A stretch of DNA of 8,387 nucleotides from an uncultured Oscillospiraceae bacterium (GTDB taxonomy: Bacteria; Bacillota; Clostridia; Oscillospirales; Ruminococcaceae): contig USBC01000071.1 of NCBI GenBank assembly GCA_900552845.1, forward strand, positions 1-8,387, written 5' to 3'. The translations under genes were made by a program, and so were the position numbers. Below, piece by piece: positions 1 through 6,102 of the stretch (position 1 is its first letter; each line of letters opens with the position of its first letter). Below the pieces are notes generated by a model, which worked only from the letters and a program-made list of their open reading frames with translations, was not told the origin of the DNA and made no database searches.

Positions 1-208
1 CTCTATAAAAAAATACCATAATTCGGCCCTTGATGCAAGGGGCGGGCCAAGTAAGCGAAAAATAAAACCCAGTGGCCATCTTATGCCGAGCAGGGCGGAA
101 TGGTGCGGAAATGGCTTTGATAAATGCAGGGGGAGAGCATCAGGGCCTGCGGCCGAACTTGCCCCCTGGCAGCCGCCATTAAGTTACATTTAATTCCCTA
201 TCTCTTCA
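1..208. other. Structured intergenic block, unidentified
   Basis: No credible + strand gene lies here. Several inverted repeats are visible. CCCTT at 27-31 pairs with AAGGG at 37-41, and GGCCC at 25-29 could alternatively pair with GGGCC at 44-48. A compound stem is formed by AATGGC (110-115) with GCCATT (175-180), enclosing CAGGGGG (127-133) with CCCCCTG (162-168). A small GGCC/GGCC hairpin (144-147 with 151-154) sits at its tip. On the minus strand a frame is open from an ATG at 79 to the left edge (it starts MATGFYFSLTWP). From unverified memory it resembles short hypothetical proteins annotated in gut Clostridia, which would suggest a dispersed repeat or a mis-annotated RNA. I could not match it to any riboswitch, 6S, SRP, RNase P or tmRNA signature. 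The comEB promoter lies beyond it, so the block is probably not part of the comEB leader. Confidence 0.35.
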
Positions 209-237
209 TAGACAAACCGCATGGAATGTTGTATAAT
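209..237 (+). promoter_or_regulatory. Sigma-A promoter of comEB
   Basis: TAGACA at 209-214 matches the -35 consensus at five of six positions. It is followed by exactly 17 nt and a perfect TATAAT at 232-237. Transcription would start near 244, giving a leader of about 40 nt before the comEB start codon. It is the best promoter I see in the window, and it is likely to drive comEB and possibly tepA-ylzJ as well. Confidence 0.8.
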
Positions 238-272
238 AGCTTCGTATCGATCATAATGTGCAGTATCGGTCG

Positions 273-280
273 AAAGGAGG
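273..280 (+). promoter_or_regulatory. Ribosome binding site of comEB
   Basis: AAAGGAGG lies 4 nt before the ATG at 285. It decides the start: an in-frame GTG at 258 lies upstream of this site and would place the Shine-Dalgarno sequence inside the coding region. The spacing is on the short side. Confidence 0.75.
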
Positions 281-284
281 AAAT

Positions 285-776
285 ATGGAGCGTCGGGATA
301 AAATCAATTACTATCTGGATATTGCCGAAGCCGTGACCGGACGGGGGACCTGCCTGCGCCGGAACTTCGGAGCGGTCATTGTCAAGAATGATACCATCAT
401 TTCCACCGGCTATGTGGGTGCGCCCCGCGGGCGTGCCAACTGCAATGAACTGCGCTACTGCACCCGCGAAAAGCTGCAGGTGCCGCGCGGCGAGCGGTAT
501 GAGCTTTGCCGCAGCGTCCATGCCGAGCAGAACGCCATCATCAACGCCAGCCGCAGCGAAATGCTGGGCGCCACCCTGTATCTGGTGGGGCTGGAAAACC
601 GCGGCGGAGGCTATGTGGAGGCGGCAGCACCCTGCTCCCTCTGCAAGCGCATGATCATCAATGCCGGGATCGAGCGTGTTATCGTGCGGGATACCCATGA
701 CAGCTACCGTATCTTTGAGGTGGACGAGGAATGGGTCGCCCACGATGAATCCATCGAAGGCATTAAGGGCTATTAA
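285..776 (+). CDS. comEB: Deoxycytidylate (dCMP) deaminase, ComEB family
   Basis: A zinc-dependent cytosolic enzyme of 163 residues that deaminates dCMP to dUMP, feeding thymidylate synthesis. The cytidine/deoxycytidylate deaminase signature is complete. HAE at residues 79-81 supplies the zinc-ligand histidine and the catalytic glutamate, and PCSLC at 116-120 supplies the two zinc-ligand cysteines C117 and C120. The N-terminal part shows the dCMP deaminase pattern TCLRRNFGAVIV (22-33) followed by GYVGAPRG (42-49) and conserved C53. In this family the GYxGxPxG region lies near the allosteric dCTP/dTTP site. Length is normal for the family. The start at 285 is set by the Shine-Dalgarno site at 273-280. 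The gene has its own promoter and is followed after 64 nt by tepA. The ComEB name comes from the Bacillus competence locus, but the enzyme is metabolic and no com genes are present here. A tRNA or guanine deaminase is less likely given the GYxGxPxG segment. Confidence 0.9.
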   Translation: MERRDKINYYLDIAEAVTGRGTCLRRNFGAVIVKNDTIISTGYVGAPRGRANCNELRYCTREKLQVPRGERYELCRSVHAEQNAIINASRSEMLGATLYLVGLENRGGGYVEAAAPCSLCKRMIINAGIERVIVRDTHDSYRIFEVDEEWVAHDESIEGIKGY

Positions 777-790
777 AGCAGCATAAAGCG

Positions 791-808
791 GTGTGAAACG
801 GCTCACAC
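791..808. promoter_or_regulatory. CRP/FNR-type palindrome upstream of tepA
   Basis: GTGTGA (791-796) and TCACAC (803-808) form a perfect 6+6 inverted repeat around the 6-nt spacer AACGGC. The core TGTGA-N6-TCACA equals the classical operator consensus of the CRP branch of CRP/FNR regulators. It lies in the 64-nt gap between comEB and tepA, 33 nt before the tepA start. I see no convincing -35/-10 pair around it, so it could be an operator, a weak RNA hairpin (6 bp, 6-nt loop) or chance. Confidence 0.4.
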
Positions 809-822
809 TATGGGTAAAACCA

Positions 823-831
823 AAAGGAGGA
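823..831 (+). promoter_or_regulatory. Ribosome binding site of tepA
   Basis: AAAGGAGGA precedes the ATG at 841, with 10 nt between AGGAGG and the start codon. It argues against an in-frame GTG at 793, which lies inside the upstream palindrome and has no Shine-Dalgarno sequence of its own. Confidence 0.7.
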
Positions 832-840
832 GCCGTACCC

Positions 841-1647
841 ATGCCGCAGAATAAGCAATCGCAAAAGCCGAACGCCGCCCCCAAAAATGAGGAGCAAAGC
901 CCGCAGGAGAGTGAGGAGGAGCGCCGCAGCGAGGAGATTTATCATTCCGGCAGCGTGACTACCGAGGGCGGACGACATAAGATTCATTGTCTGACCATCA
1001 TCGGTCAGGTGGAGGGGCATTATATCCTGCCCCCACAGAATAAGACCACCAAGTACGAGCATGTCATTCCGCAGCTGGTCGCCATCGAGGAGGACCGGAG
1101 CATACGGGGACTGCTGGTTATCTTAAATACCGTCGGGGGCGATGTAGAAGCAGGGCTCGCCATCGCCGAGCTGTTAAGCGGCATGAAGACCCCCACCGTT
1201 TCGCTGGTGCTGGGCGGCGGACATTCCATCGGCGTGCCGCTTGCCGTCTCCACCCGATACAGCTTTATCGCCCCCACTGCTACCATGACTGTCCACCCTG
1301 TACGCATGAACGGCGTCATGCTGGGTGTGCCGCAAACCCTATCCTACTTCGATAAAATGCAGGAGCGCATCACCGGCTTCGTCACCGCCAACAGCCGCAT
1401 TAAGCCCGAAAAATTCCGGGAGCTGATGATGAATAACGGCGAGCTGGTTATGGATATCGGCACGGTGCTGGACGGCGAGGGCGCCGTAAAGGTCGGGCTG
1501 ATTGACGCACTGGGCGGCTTGCAGGATGCGTTGGGCAAGCTCTACGACCTCATTGATGAGGAGGACAGCAGAAAGAAGCCCCGCCGCGGACGCCCGCCCA
1601 AGGCAAAGACCGGGAAGGAGCCGCCTGCAAAGGGGGCAGCCAGATGA
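841..1647 (+). CDS. tepA: ClpP-fold serine protease, TepA (translocation-enhancing) family
   Basis: A 268-residue protein of the ClpP/crotonase-fold protease group. The Bacillus homologue TepA was described as aiding presecretory protein handling, and the exact substrate role here is inference. The core contains LVILNTVGGDVEAG (92-105), then GGGHSIG (125-131) with the presumed nucleophile S129, then TVHPVR (150-155) with presumed catalytic H152. The acid is probably D205 in the VMDIGTVLDG segment, although this alignment is uncertain. GLIDALGG (219-226) is the usual ClpP-like ending. No signal peptide or membrane segment is visible, so it should be cytosolic. The first 35 residues are charged, Gln/Glu-rich and probably disordered. 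The last 25 are Lys/Arg/Pro-rich and include RRGRPPK (248-254), which resembles an AT-hook. The stop overlaps the start of the next gene (ATGA), implying translational coupling. The pairing with a YlzJ-like gene strengthens the TepA assignment over generic ClpP. Confidence 0.88.
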   Translation: MPQNKQSQKPNAAPKNEEQSPQESEEERRSEEIYHSGSVTTEGGRHKIHCLTIIGQVEGHYILPPQNKTTKYEHVIPQLVAIEEDRSIRGLLVILNTVGGDVEAGLAIAELLSGMKTPTVSLVLGGGHSIGVPLAVSTRYSFIAPTATMTVHPVRMNGVMLGVPQTLSYFDKMQERITGFVTANSRIKPEKFRELMMNNGELVMDIGTVLDGEGAVKVGLIDALGGLQDALGKLYDLIDEEDSRKKPRRGRPPKAKTGKEPPAKGAAR

Positions 1648-1844
1648 TCCACACCATTCTGCCGCCGGAGGCGCTGCTGCCGCAGGAGGAGCCGCCCCGC
1701 TGCGAGTGGCTGCCCTGTGCGGAGGGCTGGGTACAGGTAAGGACAGGTGCAGACGGCGCACGTACCGTGCAGGGCGTCTGCTCCACCGATCCCGCCGCCT
1801 ATCTCAAGGCGTCTCTGCAGCCCGATACACCCTACCGACCGTAA
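1644..1844 (+). CDS. ylzJ: YlzJ-like small protein
   Basis: A 66-residue protein of unknown function. Its opening, MIHTILPPEALLPQEE, has the look of the YlzJ-like family, whose members begin with a short hydrophobic strand followed by acidic residues. No membrane segment, signal peptide or catalytic motif is visible. Two tryptophans (W22 and W29) and three cysteines (C20, C25, C46) are present. The ATG overlaps the tepA stop by 4 nt, so it is probably translated by ribosomes terminating on tepA. In Bacillus, ylzJ also follows tepA directly and precedes spoIIIE, which is the main support for this call. Sequence evidence alone would be thin because the protein is short and poorly conserved. Confidence 0.7.
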   Translation: MIHTILPPEALLPQEEPPRCEWLPCAEGWVQVRTGADGARTVQGVCSTDPAAYLKASLQPDTPYRP

Positions 1845-1845
1845 T

Positions 1846-1874
1846 TGTAAATGATGCCCCTCGGGGCATTTACA
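1846..1874 (+). terminator. Stem-loop after ylzJ, possible terminator without U-tract
   Basis: TGTAAAT (1846-1852) pairs with ATTTACA (1868-1874) and GCCC (1856-1859) pairs with GGGC (1864-1867). The loop is CTCG, and GAT (1853-1855) is left as a bulge. The hairpin starts 2 nt after the ylzJ stop, the usual place for an intrinsic terminator. The + strand sequence that follows is A-rich (TAGCAAAAACAGAAAA), not T-rich, and the minus strand side has no T-run either. It may therefore act as an RNA stability or processing element, or terminate poorly. Confidence 0.4.
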
Positions 1875-1926
1875 TAGCAAAAACAGAAAACCTGACCTTA
1901 CACCGTAAAGAGGGGAAACCAACATT

Positions 1927-2808
1927 ATGAGCATCATCAGTGCCATCATTCAGGGAATACTGCAGGGGCTGACCGAGTTTTTGCCGGTCTCCTCCTCAGG
2001 GCATCTTTCCCTTTACCAGTATTTTACCGGCATCAATTCCGAAAGCTCTGTTACCTTTTCGGTTATGCTGCATCTGGGTACCCTGCTGGCGGTCATCATC
2101 GCCTTTCGGGGGACGGTCTGGCAGCTGCTGCGGGAGTTCTTCCTGATGTTTGCCGACCTGTTCCGCGGCAGGCTGTTTAAGGAAAAAGCCACCCCCTACC
2201 GCCGAATGCTGTATCTGCTCATTCTTTCCTGCGTACCGCTTTTGTTGGTGCTGCCCCTGCAGGAGATCATCACCTCAGTCAGTGCCGATAACGACATTCT
2301 GGTGGAGGGCATTTGCTTTTTGATCACTTCGGCGCTGCTGTTTTTGGCGGACCGCGCCCCCCGCGGGCGGTTGGACGCCGCCACCATGAAGGGCAAGCAC
2401 GCTCTTGCCATCGGCACGGCGCAGCTATTTGCCACACTGCCGGGTATCTCCCGCTCCGGTTCCACCATTTCGGTGGGGCAGATGTGCGGGCTGGAGCGCA
2501 GCTATGCCGTCTCCTATTCCTTTATTCTGGGTCTGCCGGCAGTGCTGGCAGCCGGCATACTGGATCTGCATGACGCAGCGTCTGCCGGCGCCGGCATCGA
2601 ATGGGGCACCGCCCTCATCGGCATGGCGGCAGCGCTCATTTTCGGACTTCTGGCGATCCGGTTGGTGAACTACCTTCTCAAGAGCGATAAATTCCGGATC
2701 TTTGCTGTTTACACATTGGTGCTGGGCAGCATTGTTGTGATTCTGGGTATTGTGGAAAAACTGACCGGCAACGCAGTTCAGGCGTTTATCACCGGTCTTA
2801 TCCATTAA
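1927..2808 (+). CDS. uppP: Undecaprenyl-diphosphate phosphatase (BacA/UppP)
   Basis: A 293-residue polytopic membrane enzyme that dephosphorylates undecaprenyl diphosphate to undecaprenyl phosphate, recycling the lipid carrier for peptidoglycan and other envelope polymers. Extra copies confer bacitracin resistance in several species. Both family signatures are intact. The first is QGLTEFLPVSSSGH (13-26), with E17, the serines S22-S24 and H26. The second is PGISRSGSTI (172-181), including R176. Q13 stands where the Escherichia coli enzyme has its first conserved glutamate, a substitution tolerated in the (E/Q)xxxE motif. Hydrophobic stretches near residues 46-60, 94-112, 126-142, 195-215, 226-248 and 257-276 fit the family topology. 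Length is normal. The ATG at 1927 follows GAGGGG at 1910-1915. The gene lies 82 nt after ylzJ, separated by a stem-loop, so it may be expressed independently, but I see no clear promoter. Confidence 0.93.
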   Translation: MSIISAIIQGILQGLTEFLPVSSSGHLSLYQYFTGINSESSVTFSVMLHLGTLLAVIIAFRGTVWQLLREFFLMFADLFRGRLFKEKATPYRRMLYLLILSCVPLLLVLPLQEIITSVSADNDILVEGICFLITSALLFLADRAPRGRLDAATMKGKHALAIGTAQLFATLPGISRSGSTISVGQMCGLERSYAVSYSFILGLPAVLAAGILDLHDAASAGAGIEWGTALIGMAAALIFGLLAIRLVNYLLKSDKFRIFAVYTLVLGSIVVILGIVEKLTGNAVQAFITGLIH

Positions 2809-2859
2809 AATATACTGCGCCTTCCCTATACTACATCTTGTGAAAGGACACTGAAAACC

Positions 2860-3396
2860 ATGGATATTGAAATCAGAGCCGAAGCCGTTATGGAGGGCAG
2901 AGATTACCTTGCCCTTACCCGCTTTATGACCAACGGAAAAAATAAAAACAGCATAATGATGAACATTCTGCTGCTGCTGATCGCCATCATCGGCGTCTAT
3001 GCCGATTTTAAGGTGAACGAAAAGCCCACCATCATCACCATCGTGGCGGTCATCGCCGTGCTGGGCGCCTTCCTCCTGCCGGAGCTTTCCGCTCGCCGCT
3101 TCATCAAAAAGGACCAGAGCTTCATCGGGCATACCATGCGCTATGTGTTCAATGATAACGGCATCAATGTGCTGGACGAGCAGAACGGCACCACTGCGCT
3201 GCACGCATGGGAAAACATCATGAATATGTATGAGACCGCCGGGTATTTCTTCATGTTCCTCGGCAAGCAAAGCGCTCTTTTGATCCCCAAGCGCTGTCTT
3301 TCCGAGGAGGATTTGACAGATTTCCGTGAAATGCTCACCTTCCAGCTGGGCAGCCGCTACGAAAACCGCCTGCAGAAGAAAGTAAAGACAAAATAA
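2860..3396 (+). CDS. Two-helix membrane protein with YcxB-like domain
   Basis: A 178-residue protein. A short N-terminal region (1-30) precedes two predicted membrane helices at about 32-49 and 57-75. A soluble C-terminal domain follows, with the pattern YVFNDNGINVL (95-105), HAWENI (115-120), ETAGYFFMFL (125-134) and IPKR (142-145). That order of strands, the central W and the xIPKR motif match YcxB-like proteins, whose function is unknown. These resemble small membrane-anchored PH-like folds, which is inference. The ATG at 2860 is preceded by AAAGGA at 2843-2848. The 51-nt gap after uppP contains two TATACT hexamers (2811-2816, 2827-2832) without good -35 partners, so co-transcription with uppP is more likely. 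There is no sign of truncation. Confidence 0.75.
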   Translation: MDIEIRAEAVMEGRDYLALTRFMTNGKNKNSIMMNILLLLIAIIGVYADFKVNEKPTIITIVAVIAVLGAFLLPELSARRFIKKDQSFIGHTMRYVFNDNGINVLDEQNGTTALHAWENIMNMYETAGYFFMFLGKQSALLIPKRCLSEEDLTDFREMLTFQLGSRYENRLQKKVKTK

Positions 3397-3413
3397 GTAC
3401 CGATCAGCTCAGC

Positions 3414-3456
3414 GCGGCTTTTTCCCTGCTCCGGTTTGGAAAGGGGAGTAAGCCGC
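3414..3456 (+). other. Stem-loop in the ftsK upstream region
   Basis: GCGGCTT (3414-3420) pairs perfectly with AAGCCGC (3450-3456). After a small internal loop, TCCC (3423-3426) pairs with GGGA (3444-3447), and TCC/GGA (3430-3432 with 3438-3440) can close the tip. It sits 18 nt after the YcxB-like stop and 41 nt before the ftsK start. Only a weak T-run (CTGCTTTATAA) follows, so it is a doubtful terminator. It could be an attenuator or a 5' leader structure of ftsK. The ftsK Shine-Dalgarno sequence (AAAGGAG, 3476-3482) lies outside the stem. Confidence 0.4.
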
Positions 3457-3496
3457 TGCCCTGCTTTATAACGGGAAAGGAGAACGATCCCTCACC

Positions 3497-6076
3497 ATGG
3501 CTGCTACCAAAAAAACGACCGCAAAAAAACGAAAGCCCGCTTCCAAAAAGCCAACCAAGGCACAGCTTCAGGCAAAGCGTGAGCTGAACGCCATTATCCT
3601 CTTTGCGTTGGGCGTTCTGCTGCTGTGCCTTGCCGCCATTCCCGGTGCGCGCGCGTGGAATACCGTACATAATGTGCTGCGGGGACTGATGGGCTGGTGC
3701 TGCTACCTCATCGGACCGCTGATGATGCTGGTGGCAGTTCTGCTTACCATGGATCGCACCGCCATCACGCCCGGGCTGAAAAGCGCCAGCGTGGTACTGA
3801 TGGTGCTGCTCTTGTGCGGCATCACCCATATTCTCAGCAAGGTCTCTGCCGAGGGAACCTTTGCCGAGAGCATTAAGATGTTGTATCAAAGCGGCGCTGC
3901 CTTTGTCGGCGGCGGTGCTTTTGCCATTCTGTTCGGGGTATATCCGCTGCGCTGGCTGGGGCAGACCGGTGCGCTGATCGTGGATATCCTTCTGTTCTTT
4001 GTGTTCTTTATGATCTCCACAGGCACCACCCTCATCGGGCTGTTCAAGGGTGCAACCAAGCCGGTGAAGAAGCTGGAGGAGGTCTACACCGCCGCGGTGG
4101 AAAACCGTCAGGCAGCGGCGGAAGCCGCCGAAGCCGCCCAGAAGAAAAACCGCAGGAATTTCAATATTGATGTCGAACTGGAGGGCGAGGAGAAAACCGC
4201 ATCCGCCGCCCGCCGCGAGGCGCTTTCCAAGGAGGGAGAGGTCTCCCGCCGTAAGGTGGAGCGCCTGACCGATGCCATGAAGGTCAGCACCAATACCGGA
4301 AAGGCATATGACTTTGACAGCGAGCCGGACAAGCCGGCGGAGCCCGTTTCCCAACCGGAGCCGCAGCCCCAGCCGGACTTCCAACCGGTAGTACCGCCCA
4401 TCACCAACGCCGCCCCCACCCCCGCCGAGACCTCCATCGAGGACCTGATTACCCGTGCGGTCAGCGGCAGCGCGGTAGTCGGCGAACCTGCCGCCGAAGC
4501 AAAGGACGGCAGGCTGCACTTTGGAGAAACGCCGGAGGAAAAGGAAAAGCAGGCAGCGCAGGAGGTGCTGCTGGAGCCGGTGCCGGAGGAAAAAACCTAC
4601 ACCTTCCCGCCCGTCAACCTGCTGGAGGAGCCGAAGACCGTGCGCGGCGGCAACACCCAAAAGGAGCTGCGTGCCAATGCCGACCTGCTGGTGGATACGC
4701 TGCGCAGCTTCGGGGTGGAGACCCGTATTGTAGATATCTCCCGCGGGCCTGCCGTGACCCGCTATGAATTGCAGCCATCCGCCGGCGTCAAGATCAGCCG
4801 CATCACCAATCTGGCGGACGACATTGCCCTGAATCTTGCAGCGGGCGGTGTGCGCATCGAAGCACCCATTCCCAATAAAGCCGCCATTGGCATCGAGGTG
4901 CCCAATAAGGCAATCGCCGCCGTACCCATTCGGGAAATTATCGACAGCACCGAATTTACCTCCGCCAAAAGCCGCCTTTCGGTGGCATTGGGCAAGGATA
5001 TTTCCGGCCGCATCTGTCTTGCCGATCTTGCCAAAATGCCGCATTTGCTCATTGCAGGTGCGACCGGCAGCGGCAAGTCGGTCTGCATCAATTCCATTAT
5101 TATCAGTCTTTTGTATAAATCCTCTCCGGAGGAGGTCAAGCTCCTGATGATCGACCCCAAGGTGGTCGAGCTGGGCGGCTACAATGGAATTCCGCACCTT
5201 CTGGTGCCGGTTGTTACCGACCCCAAAAAGGCGGCGGGCGCTCTGTGCTGGGCGGTGGGCGAAATGCTCAACCGCTACAAGCTGTTTGCCGCCACCGGCA
5301 CCCGCGATCTGGAAAGCTACAACCGCCTTGCCAATGAGCGGGAGGAGCTGCACCCCATGCCGCAGATCGTCATCATCATAGATGAGCTTGCCGATCTGAT
5401 GATGGCAGCTCCCAAGGACGTGGAGGATTACATCTGCCGGCTGGCGCAGATGGCGCGCGCCGCAGGTATGCATCTGGTCATTGCCACCCAGCGCCCCTCC
5501 GTCGATGTTATTACCGGCCTTATCAAGGCGAATATCCCTAGCCGCATCTCCTTTGCTGTCTCGTCCCAGATCGACAGCCGTACCATACTGGATATGGGTG
5601 GTGCCGAAAAGCTCTTAGGTCGCGGTGATATGCTGTATTACCCCGTTGGCAGCAGCAAGCCCACCCGTGTACAGGGCTGCTTTGTTACCGATAGCGAGGT
5701 GGAGCGTGTCGTCACCTTCATCAAGCAGGGCGAAAAGGGCGAATATGATGATCATATCATGACCGAGATCGAGCAGTCTGCTGCGCAGGTCAAGGGCAAG
5801 GGCGGCTCCTCAGCTTCCTCTGCCGCCGCCGGCGATGCCGATGGTACCGACAGCGACGAGCTGCTGGAGCAGGCGATTGCCGTGGTGGTGGAGGCAGGGC
5901 TTGCCTCTACCTCGCTTTTGCAGCGGCGTCTTAAGGTCGGCTACGCCCGCGCCGCCCGTCTGGTGGACGAAATGGAGGAAAAGGGCATCGTAGGTCCCTT
6001 CGAGGGCAGCAAGCCCCGCAAGGTGCTGATGACCAAGGAGCAGTACTACGAGCGCAAAACCATGTCCGCCGATTGA
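3497..6076 (+). CDS. ftsK: DNA translocase FtsK/SpoIIIE
   Basis: An 859-residue septal DNA pump that hydrolyses ATP to move chromosomal DNA across the closing division or sporulation septum. A basic, Lys-rich N-terminus (1-29) precedes hydrophobic membrane segments near 31-48, 66-84, 97-113, 133-148 and 157-182. A linker of about 200 residues follows, with Ala/Glu-rich parts and a Pro/Gln-rich stretch (278-300). The motor begins near 385 and carries Walker A GATGSGKS (521-528), the MIDPK motif (551-555), Walker B IIIDELADL (626-634) and ATQRPSVDVITG (663-674). A Ser/Ala/Gly/Asp spacer (768-786) leads to the gamma winged-helix domain (about 787-848), whose RRLKVGYARAARLVDEME helix reads skewed DNA octamers in studied homologues. 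All key residues are intact. It is somewhat longer than Bacillus SpoIIIE, mostly in the linker. Proximity to tepA-ylzJ resembles the spoIIIE locus, but FtsK and SpoIIIE cannot be separated by sequence here. The Shine-Dalgarno is AAAGGAG with a long 14-nt spacer. Confidence 0.95.
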   Translation: MAATKKTTAKKRKPASKKPTKAQLQAKRELNAIILFALGVLLLCLAAIPGARAWNTVHNVLRGLMGWCCYLIGPLMMLVAVLLTMDRTAITPGLKSASVVLMVLLLCGITHILSKVSAEGTFAESIKMLYQSGAAFVGGGAFAILFGVYPLRWLGQTGALIVDILLFFVFFMISTGTTLIGLFKGATKPVKKLEEVYTAAVENRQAAAEAAEAAQKKNRRNFNIDVELEGEEKTASAARREALSKEGEVSRRKVERLTDAMKVSTNTGKAYDFDSEPDKPAEPVSQPEPQPQPDFQPVVPPITNAAPTPAETSIEDLITRAVSGSAVVGEPAAEAKDGRLHFGETPEEKEKQAAQEVLLEPVPEEKTYTFPPVNLLEEPKTVRGGNTQKELRANADLLVDTLRSFGVETRIVDISRGPAVTRYELQPSAGVKISRITNLADDIALNLAAGGVRIEAPIPNKAAIGIEVPNKAIAAVPIREIIDSTEFTSAKSRLSVALGKDISGRICLADLAKMPHLLIAGATGSGKSVCINSIIISLLYKSSPEEVKLLMIDPKVVELGGYNGIPHLLVPVVTDPKKAAGALCWAVGEMLNRYKLFAATGTRDLESYNRLANEREELHPMPQIVIIIDELADLMMAAPKDVEDYICRLAQMARAAGMHLVIATQRPSVDVITGLIKANIPSRISFAVSSQIDSRTILDMGGAEKLLGRGDMLYYPVGSSKPTRVQGCFVTDSEVERVVTFIKQGEKGEYDDHIMTEIEQSAAQVKGKGGSSASSAAAGDADGTDSDELLEQAIAVVVEAGLASTSLLQRRLKVGYARAARLVDEMEEKGIVGPFEGSKPRKVLMTKEQYYERKTMSAD

Positions 6077-6102
6077 TTGATTTTTTCTAAAAGAGGCTTT
6101 CC

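Noticed and set aside
1..180. Possible riboswitch (cobalamin, FMN, glycine or THF type) or a housekeeping RNA (6S, SRP, tmRNA, RNase P)
   Set aside because: The conserved core strings of these classes are absent on both strands. A minus-strand CCACTG resembles part of the cobalamin core, but the rest of that core is missing.
124..336. A 70-codon + strand frame beginning upstream of comEB
   Set aside because: It runs through the promoter and the comEB ribosome binding site in another frame, lacks its own Shine-Dalgarno and has no recognisable features.
198..884. A 228-codon minus-strand frame opposite comEB
   Set aside because: It covers the comEB promoter and the whole deaminase, whose HAE and PCxxC motifs are intact on the + strand. 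No family features appear in the antisense translation.
2811..2832. Two TATACT hexamers upstream of the YcxB-like gene, possible -10 boxes
   Set aside because: Neither has an acceptable -35 hexamer at 16-18 nt, so a promoter is not supported.
2425..3270. A 281-codon minus-strand frame opposite uppP and the YcxB-like gene
   Set aside because: It spans two convincing + strand genes and the gap between them, has a His/Gln-rich translation and shows no known motif.
3404..5473. A 689-codon open frame on the minus strand opposite ftsK
   Set aside because: The + strand encodes a complete FtsK/SpoIIIE with intact Walker motifs. The antisense frame has a low-complexity Gly/His/Arg-rich translation without recognisable domains, as expected from GC-rich codon bias.
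6081..6086. A T6 run just after the ftsK stop, possible terminator tail
   Set aside because: No GC-rich stem precedes it, and the ribosome binding site of the next gene follows at once.
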